Below are positions 24,679 to 33,578 of a stretch of 36,858 nt of DNA, piece by piece. How positions within the stretch are numbered: the first letter of the stretch is position 1; each line of letters opens with the position of its first letter. The notes beneath the pieces are model-generated. The model was not told the DNA's origin. It did not search any database and saw only the letters and a program-made list of their open reading frames with translations. The stretch is from Bacteroidales bacterium UBA5515 (GTDB lineage: Bacteria; Bacteroidota; Bacteroidia; Bacteroidales; P3): NCBI GenBank assembly GCA_002423895.1, contig DIOL01000021.1, positions 1-36,858 of the forward strand, given 5' to 3'. The position numbers and the translations under genes were made by a program.

Positions 24679-26022
24679 ATGAAAACATATTACTTTTTAG
24701 GTATTGGCGGAATTGGGATGAGTGCCATTGCAAGATATTTGAAGCAAATGGGGAATAATATCTATGGGTATGACAGAACAAAAACTCCACTTACTGAGGA
24801 ATTGGAAAAGGAAGGAATGATAATTACCTATGATGATGAAATTTCTTCTTTGCCAAAAGAAATTGATTTAGTTGTTTATACTCCTGCAATTCCTAAAGAA
24901 AATCTAATTTATAACTATTTTCTTGAGAATAATTATTCAATGAAAAAACGTTCTCAAATTTTAGGAGAAATTACTAAAGGAAAGAAATGTATAGCAATTG
25001 CAGGAACTCATGGTAAAACAACTTGTTCAACCATGGTTGCTCACATTCTACATAACAGTGAAATAGGATGCAGTGCTTTTCTGGGAGGTATTTCTAAAAA
25101 CTTCAATTCTAATTATGTTATAAATCACAATAGTGATTATGTTGTTGTTGAAGCTGATGAATTTGACAGATCTTTCTTAAATCTAACTCCAACAATTGCT
25201 GCAATTACTTCAATAGATGCTGACCATTTAGATATTTATGGAAATAAGGAAGAGTTAAAGAAATCTTTTATTGAATTTGCTAAGCAAACAAGCGAGGTTC
25301 TATTCTATAAATTTAGTTTGGATATAGAATTAAATGAAGAAATGCCTTCTCAAACTTATTCCTATACAATTAAAGGATATGATGCAGATTATTATGCTGT
25401 AAATATTAGAAACTATAAAGGAAGTTATTATTTTGATTTAAGAACTCCAGACAAGATTTACTATGATATTTGCCTGAACTATGGAGGAATACATAATGTT
25501 GAGAATGCTGTTCTGGCAATTTCAATTGCATTAATGTGTGGAGTAAGTGAAGAAGATATGCGTAAAAGTGTTTCTTCATTTAGTGGAGCACATAGACGTT
25601 TTGATGTTAGAATAAAAAGAGATAATTTTGTATATATTGATGATTATGCACATCATCCAAATGAAATTAAAGCCTTTATAGAATCAATACGTTTTCAATA
25701 TCCTGATAAAAAGATTACTGGAGTATTTCAACCACATCTTTATTCAAGGACAAAGGATTTTGAAGATGAATTTGTAAAAGAGTTGAGTAAATTGGACGAG
25801 GTTGTGCTTTTAGATATTTATCCTGCAAGAGAAAACCCAATACCAGGAGTTACATCCAAAGCATTGTTATATAAGATTGACAAGATGGATAAATATTATA
25901 CTTTAAAAGAAGGACTTTTGGATTTGTTGGAAGCTCTATATCCAGAGATATTAGTAACAATGGGAGCTGGAGATATTTCTGAATTAGTGCCACTGATTGA
26001 AGAAAGATTTAAAGATGAGTAA
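24679..26022 (+). CDS. murC: UDP-N-acetylmuramate:L-alanine ligase MurC
   Basis: A 447-residue Mur ligase that adds L-Ala, the first stem residue. N-terminal UDP-binding fold GIGGIGMSAIARYL, ATP loop AGTHGKTTCS (about 113-122), VEADEFDRSF, HLDIYGN, HNVENAVLAI, and in the C-terminal domain DDYAHHPNEIKA and QPHLYSRT. All three domains are intact, so this is not the missing murD function. The stop overlaps the ftsQ start by 8 bp. Confidence 0.95.
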   Translation: MKTYYFLGIGGIGMSAIARYLKQMGNNIYGYDRTKTPLTEELEKEGMIITYDDEISSLPKEIDLVVYTPAIPKENLIYNYFLENNYSMKKRSQILGEITKGKKCIAIAGTHGKTTCSTMVAHILHNSEIGCSAFLGGISKNFNSNYVINHNSDYVVVEADEFDRSFLNLTPTIAAITSIDADHLDIYGNKEELKKSFIEFAKQTSEVLFYKFSLDIELNEEMPSQTYSYTIKGYDADYYAVNIRNYKGSYYFDLRTPDKIYYDICLNYGGIHNVENAVLAISIALMCGVSEEDMRKSVSSFSGAHRRFDVRIKRDNFVYIDDYAHHPNEIKAFIESIRFQYPDKKITGVFQPHLYSRTKDFEDEFVKELSKLDEVVLLDIYPARENPIPGVTSKALLYKIDKMDKYYTLKEGLLDLLEALYPEILVTMGAGDISELVPLIEERFKDE

Positions 26023-26863
26023 GAAGGGGAAAAGAATTTTGTTGTCATTATTTGTAGTTATACTATTAATTGTTTTAATAGTATGCTCAAATATTTATGC
26101 AGGGAAAATTAATGTTAGTAAGGTTAATATTAAGGTTTCTTATGGCATGAGTGACACTATAGTTCTTGCAAATAATATCAATGAATCATTAAAGAATGAG
26201 TTCGGAGATTTCCTTCAAAAACAAAGAAAAGATATTGATCAAAAGAAAATAGAAAGTTTCTTAATGCAAAATCCTTATATAGAACAAGCTCAGGTTTATC
26301 AAACCCTTAAGGGGGTTTTAAATATTGATATTAAGCAAAGAGAGCCAATTGTTAGAATTTATACACTTAGAAATAAAGAATATTATATTGATAAGTTTGG
26401 AAAAATAATATTGATTGATAATAATCAATTAACTGATGTTGTGGTTGCAAGTGGGAATATTGATGTAAATAGTTCTAATTTGGAAAAGAATTTAGACACA
26501 ATTGATATTGAAAATAAAAAAGGATTTGATAAAACTCTATCAAATATCTATTATATTGCTCTACAGCTTGCAAGTGATTCAATTTTAAATTACCAAATAG
26601 ATCAAATATATGTTCCTGCTAAAGGTAACTATGAATTAATACCCAAAATTGGTAATTATATAATTAGAATTGGAGAAAACAAAGATTTGGAAGAGGAGCT
26701 AATTAAACTAAGATATTTATATAAAGAGGCTTTTTCAAGAAATGGTTGGGATAATTACAGCATGGTTGATTTACGATTTCGCCATCAGGTTGTTTGTACA
26801 AAAAAGGGAGGAGTTGATGCCACAATTGATAGCGCTCAAACAACTACCAAAAAGGTTAACTAA
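26015..26863 (+). CDS. ftsQ: Cell division protein FtsQ/DivIB
   Basis: A 282-residue bitopic protein: short basic cytoplasmic end, one transmembrane helix (about 8-30), then a periplasmic POTRA-like region (about 36-110, with NPYIEQAQVYQTLKGVL typical of the strand-helix core) and a beta domain. Sequence is weakly conserved, as usual; the position between murC and ftsA makes the call. ATG 26015, which overlaps the murC stop, is preferred over the upstream TTG 25997, giving a clean basic-then-hydrophobic N-terminus. Binds the FtsL complex at the septum. Confidence 0.85.
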   Translation: MSKKGKRILLSLFVVILLIVLIVCSNIYAGKINVSKVNIKVSYGMSDTIVLANNINESLKNEFGDFLQKQRKDIDQKKIESFLMQNPYIEQAQVYQTLKGVLNIDIKQREPIVRIYTLRNKEYYIDKFGKIILIDNNQLTDVVVASGNIDVNSSNLEKNLDTIDIENKKGFDKTLSNIYYIALQLASDSILNYQIDQIYVPAKGNYELIPKIGNYIIRIGENKDLEEELIKLRYLYKEAFSRNGWDNYSMVDLRFRHQVVCTKKGGVDATIDSAQTTTKKVN

Positions 26864-26913
26864 TTAATAACCCAAAAACTGAGTATAAGAAAATAATATA
26901 AAAATAAATTAAT

Positions 26914-28260
26914 ATGGAAAGAGAAATAGTAGTTGGTATCGATATCGGTACAACCAAAATAGCAGTTTTCATAGGTTCAAAAGACGAACAAGGCAAGCCT
27001 ATTATTCTTGGAATGGGTAAGTCCGAATCAATTGGAGTTGAAAGAGGGATTGTCAGGAATATTGAACAAACATCCATCTCAATTAAAAAAGCCATTGAAG
27101 AGGTAGAGCAAAAAACGGGATATGTGGTTAAAGAGGTTTTTGTTGGAATTGCTGGAAATCAGATTAGAAATATTCAGCATAGAGGAAATATTATGCTTGA
27201 ATCAAAAGGTCATATTATTAAAGAAGCCGATAGAGAACGTTTGATTAAAGATCAAGAAAATCTTGTTCTGCAACCAGGAGAGAAGATTATACATGTTGTT
27301 CCTCAAAGTTTTATTGTTGATGGAGATGGTGACATAATTAATCCTATTGGAATGCCGGGAAGTTGTTTGGAAGGAAATTTCAATATCATTACAGGTAATG
27401 TATCCAATATTGAGAACATTATTAGAAGTGTTGAAATGGCTAATTGTAAGGTAAGGAATTTGATTTTGGAACCAATTGCTTCAGCAGAAGCAGTTGTTAA
27501 TGCAAGTGAAAAAGAGGCTGGAGTTTGTTTAGTAGATATTGGAGGTGGTACAACTGATGTTGCAATTTTCCATGATGGAATTCTTCGTCATACAGCTGTG
27601 ATTCCTCTTGCAGGAAATGCAATAACTGATGATATTAAAGAAGGATGTTCAATAATTAAAACTCAGGCAGAAGCACTTAAAACTCGTTTTGGCTCTTGCC
27701 TTAAAGAATCAGCAAAAGAAGATGAAATAATTGCAATCCCTGGCTTTAGAGGAAGAGACCCAAGAGAAATATCAATGAAAACTCTTGCAGGTATTATCCA
27801 AGCAAGAATGGAAATGATAATTGACCAAGTTTTATTTGAGATAAAGAGTAAGAAGTATGAGAAAAAATTAATTGCAGGTATTGTTTTGTCAGGTGGTGGT
27901 GCAAAGATGAGAGATTGTGTTCAGTTAACAGAATTCATAACTGGTATTGAATCAAGAGTTGGAACTCCTCAAGACCATTTGGGAGGAACAATTACAGAAG
28001 AAATCACCCATCCAATGCATGCAACTGGAATAGGTTTAATTTTGGAAGGTCTTAAAAAGTTAGAAAAAGAAGATAATTCTAATAAAACTCCAATGGCGAT
28101 TAAGTTTAGTGAGACCATTGTTGAGAAAGAAGAAGAAAAAATTGTTGAAGAAGAAGCTTCAAAAGAAAAAAATGAGAAGAAAAAATCTTCAGAAAACAAG
28201 ACCAAAGGCTTTATAGTATCTTGGCTAGAAGGACTTTTTAAGGATGATGGTCCAGAATAG
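26914..28260 (+). CDS. ftsA: Cell division protein FtsA, actin-like FtsZ membrane anchor
   Basis: A 448-residue actin-fold ATPase: phosphate-1 loop DIGTTKIAVFIG (about 9-20), the 1C/SHS2 domain, phosphate-2 VDIGGGTTDVAIF, and the adenosine-binding SGGGAKM string. A charged Glu/Lys linker (about 396-428) leads to a C-terminal amphipathic helix (FIVSWLEGLFKDD) that targets the membrane. Tethers FtsZ filaments and recruits later division proteins. The 51-bp gap after ftsQ and 129-bp gap before ftsZ leave room for extra promoters. Confidence 0.94.
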   Translation: MEREIVVGIDIGTTKIAVFIGSKDEQGKPIILGMGKSESIGVERGIVRNIEQTSISIKKAIEEVEQKTGYVVKEVFVGIAGNQIRNIQHRGNIMLESKGHIIKEADRERLIKDQENLVLQPGEKIIHVVPQSFIVDGDGDIINPIGMPGSCLEGNFNIITGNVSNIENIIRSVEMANCKVRNLILEPIASAEAVVNASEKEAGVCLVDIGGGTTDVAIFHDGILRHTAVIPLAGNAITDDIKEGCSIIKTQAEALKTRFGSCLKESAKEDEIIAIPGFRGRDPREISMKTLAGIIQARMEMIIDQVLFEIKSKKYEKKLIAGIVLSGGGAKMRDCVQLTEFITGIESRVGTPQDHLGGTITEEITHPMHATGIGLILEGLKKLEKEDNSNKTPMAIKFSETIVEKEEEKIVEEEASKEKNEKKKSSENKTKGFIVSWLEGLFKDDGPE

Positions 28261-28272
28261 GAGTTATAAACA

Positions 28273-28280
28273 TATATTTG
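28273..28280 (+). promoter_or_regulatory. Candidate -7 element upstream of ftsZ
   Basis: TATATTTG fits TAnnTTTG, but no TTTG/TTG is at the right distance upstream. Would give ftsZ a leader of about 105 nt. Weak evidence. Confidence 0.3.
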
Positions 28281-28389
28281 TTAAAAAGTAATGATAGTAA
28301 TATTTTTATAGCCAAAAATAATATACTATTTTTACAACTTGAAATAATAGAATAATTTTACAATCAATAATAAATCAAATCATATATAA

Positions 28390-30081
28390 ATGTTACAATT
28401 TGAAGCACCTAAGGAAAACTCTAACTATATCAAAGTAATTGGTGTAGGTGGTGGAGGAACAAACGCAATCAATCATATGTACAATAAGGGAATTGAGGGT
28501 GTAGATTTTATTGTTTGCAATACAGACCAGAAATCATTAGATTCAAGTCCTATTCAAAACAAGATTAAGATAGGAAAAGATGGTTTGGGAGCAGGTAATT
28601 GCCCTGATAAGGCAAGAGCGTCAGCAATGTTGGCTGAAGAAGAAATTAAACAAATGCTTGGCAATAATACGCAAATGCTTTTTATTGCTGCAGGTATGGG
28701 AGGAGGAACTGGAACAGGTGCAGCTCCAATTATAGCAAAGTTTGCAAAAGAAATTGAGTTTAGAAACGAAGAAGGAGAAAAGAATAACGATGAAATATTG
28801 GTTGTAGCAATTGTAACACTGCCTTTATCCTTTGAAGGAAAGAGAAGAAAAGAGCAAGCAGAAGAAGGAATAAGAAACTTAAAAGAGGTTGTAGATGCAA
28901 TTATTATTGTAAATACCGACAAGATAAGAGAAAGAGGTAATATTCCTCTTCCTAAGATGTTCCCAATGGCCGATGATGTTTTGCTTACAGCAGCAAAGGG
29001 AATTGCAGAACTTATTACAAGTAATTCTTATGTTTCTGTTGACTTTAGAGATGTTCAAAGTGTTATGTCTCATTCAGGAGTTGCAATCATGGGAACAGGA
29101 ACAGCTTATGGCTCTGGAGAAGACAGAGCACTTGAAGCAATTAAACTTGCAGCAACTTCAGATTTGTTGAACGATTGCGAAATTAAAGGCACCAAGAATA
29201 TGCTTTTATACATCACAACATCTCCAGAAGATCAGTATGCAATAACAATGGACGAATACTCAATAATTGCTGACTATCTACATTCACAAACAGGAAACGA
29301 ACCAGATATTATCTGGGGATTGAAGTATGATGAATCATATCAAGACAGAATAGATATCACATTAGTTGCAACAGGATTTGAAGAAAAAGAAATATACAAC
29401 CCTTATCAAAGAGATGTTATTCAAACAAAGAAAACTGTTCTTTCAACTCAACCTGTTGAAACTAATACTCCTATTGTAGAAAACATTACAAAAGTTGAGC
29501 AAGTAAAAGCTCCTGAAGTTTTTATTGAAGCTCCATATATTGTAACTAAAGAAGAACCAAAGCAAGAAGTGGCTCAACAAACGCAAACCAACACTCGTTA
29601 TACCTTAGATGTTTTTCCAGAAACTGTTGTTGAACAAGTGGCAACCAAGAACGTTGAAGTAATAGACCATAAAGCTAATGTAGAAGTTGCTTCTTTGGGA
29701 ATTGAATTAAAGAAACAAGTAGACGTAGATGTTGAAGTAGCACCTTCAAATGAAGAATTTCCTCAAGAAAACTCAGCAAGTTTGGAACAGGGATTTGACA
29801 TTAGAAAATTACATAAAGAAACTCAATCAACAAATCCTCATTATAACAATAATCATTCAAAGTTAATGGAGGACCGTCAAAAGAGAATGGAGTTATTTGC
29901 TCAAATGATGAGAGATAAAAATGGTTTGGAAGAAGTCCTAAAAACACCAGCTTATCAGGCTTATGATATGGATGTTAACTTTAAGAATTATTCTTCTGAA
30001 AGAGAACGTTCAAGCATTAATATTAACGATCAAGGCTTTTTTACCAACGATAACCCCTACATTCACTCCAATCCAGACTAA
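28390..30081 (+). CDS. ftsZ: Cell division GTPase FtsZ with long C-terminal extension
   Basis: A 563-residue tubulin homologue that forms the Z ring. GTP-binding GGGGTNA (20-26), tubulin signature GGGTGTG (104-110), NTDKIRERG, and the T7 loop VDFRDV with both catalytic-type Asp; the residue two before the first Asp is Ser where many FtsZ have Asn. The GTPase core ends near residue 330; the remaining ~230 residues are a low-complexity Glu/Val/Thr/Gln linker and a charged end, far longer than the ~65 of E. coli but of a kind seen in Bacteroidota. Last gene of the cluster before a strong terminator. Confidence 0.95.
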   Translation: MLQFEAPKENSNYIKVIGVGGGGTNAINHMYNKGIEGVDFIVCNTDQKSLDSSPIQNKIKIGKDGLGAGNCPDKARASAMLAEEEIKQMLGNNTQMLFIAAGMGGGTGTGAAPIIAKFAKEIEFRNEEGEKNNDEILVVAIVTLPLSFEGKRRKEQAEEGIRNLKEVVDAIIIVNTDKIRERGNIPLPKMFPMADDVLLTAAKGIAELITSNSYVSVDFRDVQSVMSHSGVAIMGTGTAYGSGEDRALEAIKLAATSDLLNDCEIKGTKNMLLYITTSPEDQYAITMDEYSIIADYLHSQTGNEPDIIWGLKYDESYQDRIDITLVATGFEEKEIYNPYQRDVIQTKKTVLSTQPVETNTPIVENITKVEQVKAPEVFIEAPYIVTKEEPKQEVAQQTQTNTRYTLDVFPETVVEQVATKNVEVIDHKANVEVASLGIELKKQVDVDVEVAPSNEEFPQENSASLEQGFDIRKLHKETQSTNPHYNNNHSKLMEDRQKRMELFAQMMRDKNGLEEVLKTPAYQAYDMDVNFKNYSSERERSSININDQGFFTNDNPYIHSNPD

Positions 30082-30113
30082 TAAATCATTTTAAAGATAA
30101 TTTAAATTATGAT

Positions 30114-30146
30114 GACGCTGTTATTTTTAAATAACAGCGTCTTTTT
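30114..30146 (+). terminator. Rho-independent terminator of the dcw cluster
   Basis: GACGCTGTTATTT (30114-30126) and its exact complement at 30129-30141 form a 13-bp stem, followed by TTTTT. It lies 33 bp after the ftsZ stop. Confidence 0.92.
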
Positions 30147-30280
30147 ATTATATATACAATTCATTATTTCTCTCTAACTAAATAAAGAAAATTCAAATAA
30201 AACTAAAGAAAAAATTTGATTTTGATTGAAAGAAGTTTATCAAACCCTTATTGTAATTTAATTATATAAGGATTATTTTT

Positions 30281-30365
30281 TGCAAGGTGGCAGGATGTAT
30301 GTTGCATCCTGCCACCTTGCATACTACATCCTGCCAGGATACACTCAACATCCTGCCACCTTGCA
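30281..30365. repeat. Array of ~22-bp units in alternating orientation with a 17-bp perfect hairpin
   Basis: TGCAAGGTGGCAGGATG (30281-30297) is followed after 7 nt by its perfect reverse complement (30305-30321), and the same complement arm is repeated at 30349-30365. Between them 30327-30341 carries a shorter version with the small palindrome ATCCTGCCAGGAT. Unit starts are 22-23 bp apart. GC content is far above the surrounding DNA. Confidence 0.9.
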
Positions 30366-30555
30366 AAATTTATTTCTTATTTAAAAAGATTTATTCTTGA
30401 TATAAAAGGTTTTTTTCTTTGTTCTGCTAAAATTTAATAAGATTATTAATAGAAAAGTTTTAGAAATTAAGGCTTATATATCATAATATTAGTTTTGCTA
30501 TACTTACATTATTCTTAAAAATGCTTACTTTATTCAATCTTTAAGATATTTTATG

Positions 30556-30563
30556 TAATTTTG
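30556..30563 (+). promoter_or_regulatory. -7 promoter element for the M16 peptidase operon
   Basis: TAATTTTG, 34 bp before the ATG. The -33 region only offers TTTA at 30529-30532, so the match is partial. Confidence 0.45.
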
Positions 30564-30597
30564 GGCCTTATTTAGAAATTTTTAATACACAATAGTA

Positions 30598-33558
30598 ATG
30601 AAAAAGATACAGTTTGTTTTAGCGATAGTTGTTATACTTCTATCTCAAATTAGCTTTGCTCAAGTTAGAATTGATTCTGACTCTCCTGCAATAAGTGTTG
30701 CAGCTCCATCAAAGGACTATAAGATTGAAAAGGTTGCAAATGACCCAATGAATACAGTTATTTATACCTTAGAAAATGGTTTGAAGGTATATATGTCTGT
30801 AAATAAAGAAGAGCCAAGAGTTCAAACTTATATTGCAGTTAGAGTTGGTAGCAAGAATGACCCTAAAGAAAACACTGGTCTTGCTCATTATTTTGAACAT
30901 TTAATGTTTAAGGGAACTCAAAAGTTTGGAACTACCGATTGGGAAAAAGAAAAAACTTATATAAAACAAATTGAAGAACTTTACGAAGTATATATTAAAA
31001 CAACTGATAAAGAAAAAAGGAACGAAATATATAAAGAAATAGATAAGCTATCTTTTGAAGCTTCAAAACTTGCTATTCCTAATGAATATGATAAGTTAAT
31101 GAAACTTATTGGTTCAAGAGGAACTAATGCCGCAACTTCTAACGACTTTACTTTCTATGTGGAAAACATTCCTTCAAACCAAATTGAAAATTGGGCAAAG
31201 ATACAATCTGACCGTTTCCAAAATCCAGTTCTTCGTCTTTTCCATACAGAACTTGAAACAGTTTATGAAGAAAAAAACATGTCTTTAACTAATGATAGAC
31301 GTAAGGCTAATGATGCAATGATGGCTGCTCTTTATCCTAATCATCCTTATGGTCAACAAACCACATTGGGAACTGCTGAACACTTGCGTAATCCTTCAAT
31401 GGTTGCTATCAACAATTACTTTGATAAATATTATGTTCCAAACAACTATTGTATAGTACTAAGTGGAGATTTTAATCCAGAAGAAGCAATTAAAGTTATT
31501 GATAAATACTTTGGTAAAATTAAACCTAAGAATATTGAACCATTTAAGTTTGAATATGAAAAGCCAATCACAGAAGTAAAGAGAGTTGATATAGTTGGTT
31601 TAGAAGCTGAAAATTTAATTATTGCTTACAGAATTAATGCAGGTTCAACATCAAAAGAAGTAATGCTTGCTAATCTTTTAGATAGAGTTCTTAATAATGG
31701 AAGTACAGGAATTATGGATGTTAATGTAATGCAAAAGCAATTGGTTCAAAATGCCTATTCTTCAGTTTATGATTTAAACGACTATGCAGCATTTACAATT
31801 AGAGCAACTCCAAAAACAGGTCAAAGCTTAGAAGACCTTGAACGTTTGATGATAGAACAAATTGATCAATTGGTTGCGGGGAAATGGGATGAAAGTATAT
31901 TGAAAGCAGCCATCAATCAACAAAGACTTAGCGAAATGAAAGAATTGGAAAGCAATAGTTCAAGAGCTATGAAGATGGTTTATTCTTATCTTTCTGGAGA
32001 AAGTTGGGAAAAGACTGTTAGAATGACAGAAGAAATGAAGAAGGTTACTAAAGAAGAACTTCTTGAATTTGCAAGAAAAACTTTTCAAGATAATAACTAT
32101 ATAGTAATAAGAAAACTTCAAGGAGCAAATGCAGAAATTGAAAAAGTTGAAAAACCAGCAATTACTCCAATTCATGTAAATAGAGATGCAAAAAGTGAAT
32201 TCTTTAAAGAAATAGAAGGAGTAGAAGTAAAACCGATTGAACCTAAGTTTTTGAATTATGATAAAGATCTTTCAAAGGCTAACTTAAAGAATGGTGCTAA
32301 TGTTTTGTATGTTCAAAATAAAGAAAACGGAAGATTCTCTCTAACCTATCGTTATGATTTTGGAAAGCTGTCTAACAAAAGACTTGGATTATTATGGAAC
32401 TATCAAAAGTATCTTCATCCAAAAACATCAACACTAACAAAATTTGAAGAAGAACTTTATAATATTGCGTGTCAAATAACCATATCTCCATCTCAAGATT
32501 ATATTGAAGCAAGAGTTGAAGGTTTATCTGAAAACTTTTCTAAGGCACTTTCTTTATTTGAAGAATTACTTTCTAATCCAAACATCGAGCAATCAACAGT
32601 TGATAATATGATTAAGGATATTCAAAAGAGTAGAAATGATGCAAAGAAGAATCAACAAAGTTGTTTGTCTGCATTAGCAGATTATAGTGTTTATGGAAAA
32701 AATGGAGCTTTCTATGATTTTATTCCAGAAAGTGAACTTCTTAAAATAACTCCACAAATGCTTATTCATGACATTAAAGAAGCAACAAAATACTCTCATC
32801 AAATATTATATTATGGAGATTTAGAATTGAACAATTTAGTAAATACTTTAAATAAAGAGCATATCTCTTCTCCTTCAAAACTTAAAGCAAAACCAAATGT
32901 TAAGCTAATTGAAAAACTTCCTACAAAAGAAAACAAAGTTTATTTTGTTCACTATGATGCAAAGCAATCTTATTGTCGTCAATTCAACACTTCAGTAGTT
33001 TTTGATGATAATCTTACTCCAATAATTTCACTTTATAACCAATATTTTGGTGGAAGTATGAATTCAATTGTATTCCAAGAAATGAGAGAAAAGCGTTCTT
33101 TGGCTTATCAAGCACAATCTCGTTTTGTTAATCCAAGCAGAAAGGGAATGACTTATCAAAATATGTCACATATAGCAACTCAAAATGATAAGGTTATTGA
33201 TGCATTTACTGCTTTCAACGAACTATTTGATCAAATGCCTGTTTCTCAAACTAATTTTGATTTATCAAAAGAAGGTGTCATTTCTTCAATTAGAACAAGT
33301 AGAACAACTAAAGAAGGAATCATTTATTCTTATCTAAACGATATGCAAAAGGGAAGAAAGCAAGATGGCTCAATAGAAATATATAATAAAGTACCTTCTT
33401 TAACTATAAATGATGTAGTTGATTTTAATAACAAGTTTATCAAAAATAAGCCAAAGACATATATCGTTTTAGGCAATAAAGATCAAGTTGATTTGAAAAA
33501 ATTAGAGAAATTTGGTAAAGTACAAATCTTAACTTTGGAAGAAATTTTTGGTTACTAA
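30598..33558 (+). CDS. Exported M16 family zinc metallopeptidase (two-half, pitrilysin-like)
   Basis: A 986-residue protein with a signal peptide (about 1-21, ending SFAQ). The N-terminal half has the inverted zinc motif HYFEH (His97, Glu100, His101), with the third ligand probably Glu224 or Glu225 in TVYEEKN, after an inserted Lys/Glu-rich helical segment (about 110-155). The C-terminal half has the paired M16 fold without the zinc motif but with the RSLAYQAQ string that contacts substrate. This active/inactive arrangement is normal for the family. It likely degrades peptides in the periplasm or at the surface. Twenty bp upstream of the hydrolase gene, so probably one operon. Confidence 0.9.
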   Translation: MKKIQFVLAIVVILLSQISFAQVRIDSDSPAISVAAPSKDYKIEKVANDPMNTVIYTLENGLKVYMSVNKEEPRVQTYIAVRVGSKNDPKENTGLAHYFEHLMFKGTQKFGTTDWEKEKTYIKQIEELYEVYIKTTDKEKRNEIYKEIDKLSFEASKLAIPNEYDKLMKLIGSRGTNAATSNDFTFYVENIPSNQIENWAKIQSDRFQNPVLRLFHTELETVYEEKNMSLTNDRRKANDAMMAALYPNHPYGQQTTLGTAEHLRNPSMVAINNYFDKYYVPNNYCIVLSGDFNPEEAIKVIDKYFGKIKPKNIEPFKFEYEKPITEVKRVDIVGLEAENLIIAYRINAGSTSKEVMLANLLDRVLNNGSTGIMDVNVMQKQLVQNAYSSVYDLNDYAAFTIRATPKTGQSLEDLERLMIEQIDQLVAGKWDESILKAAINQQRLSEMKELESNSSRAMKMVYSYLSGESWEKTVRMTEEMKKVTKEELLEFARKTFQDNNYIVIRKLQGANAEIEKVEKPAITPIHVNRDAKSEFFKEIEGVEVKPIEPKFLNYDKDLSKANLKNGANVLYVQNKENGRFSLTYRYDFGKLSNKRLGLLWNYQKYLHPKTSTLTKFEEELYNIACQITISPSQDYIEARVEGLSENFSKALSLFEELLSNPNIEQSTVDNMIKDIQKSRNDAKKNQQSCLSALADYSVYGKNGAFYDFIPESELLKITPQMLIHDIKEATKYSHQILYYGDLELNNLVNTLNKEHISSPSKLKAKPNVKLIEKLPTKENKVYFVHYDAKQSYCRQFNTSVVFDDNLTPIISLYNQYFGGSMNSIVFQEMREKRSLAYQAQSRFVNPSRKGMTYQNMSHIATQNDKVIDAFTAFNELFDQMPVSQTNFDLSKEGVISSIRTSRTTKEGIIYSYLNDMQKGRKQDGSIEIYNKVPSLTINDVVDFNNKFIKNKPKTYIVLGNKDQVDLKKLEKFGKVQILTLEEIFGY

Positions 33559-33578
33559 TTTAATAAGCTTTTATTACT

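Larger units (their letters stand above)
30082..30597 (+). other. 516-bp intergenic region between ftsZ and the M16 peptidase gene
   Basis: No gene. It contains the ftsZ terminator (30114-30146), AT-rich sequence, a strongly structured 22-bp repeat array (30281-30365), further AT-rich sequence with weak ~22-nt rhythm up to about 30430, and a -7-like promoter box (30556-30563). Confidence 0.7.

Noticed and set aside
25997..26014. TTG at 25997 as start of ftsQ
   Set aside because: ATG 26015 gives a normal short basic end before the membrane helix and a typical small overlap with murC.
30281..30321. Rho-independent terminator formed by the 17-bp hairpin
   Set aside because: No T run follows the stem on either strand, and a proper terminator for ftsZ already lies at 30114-30146.
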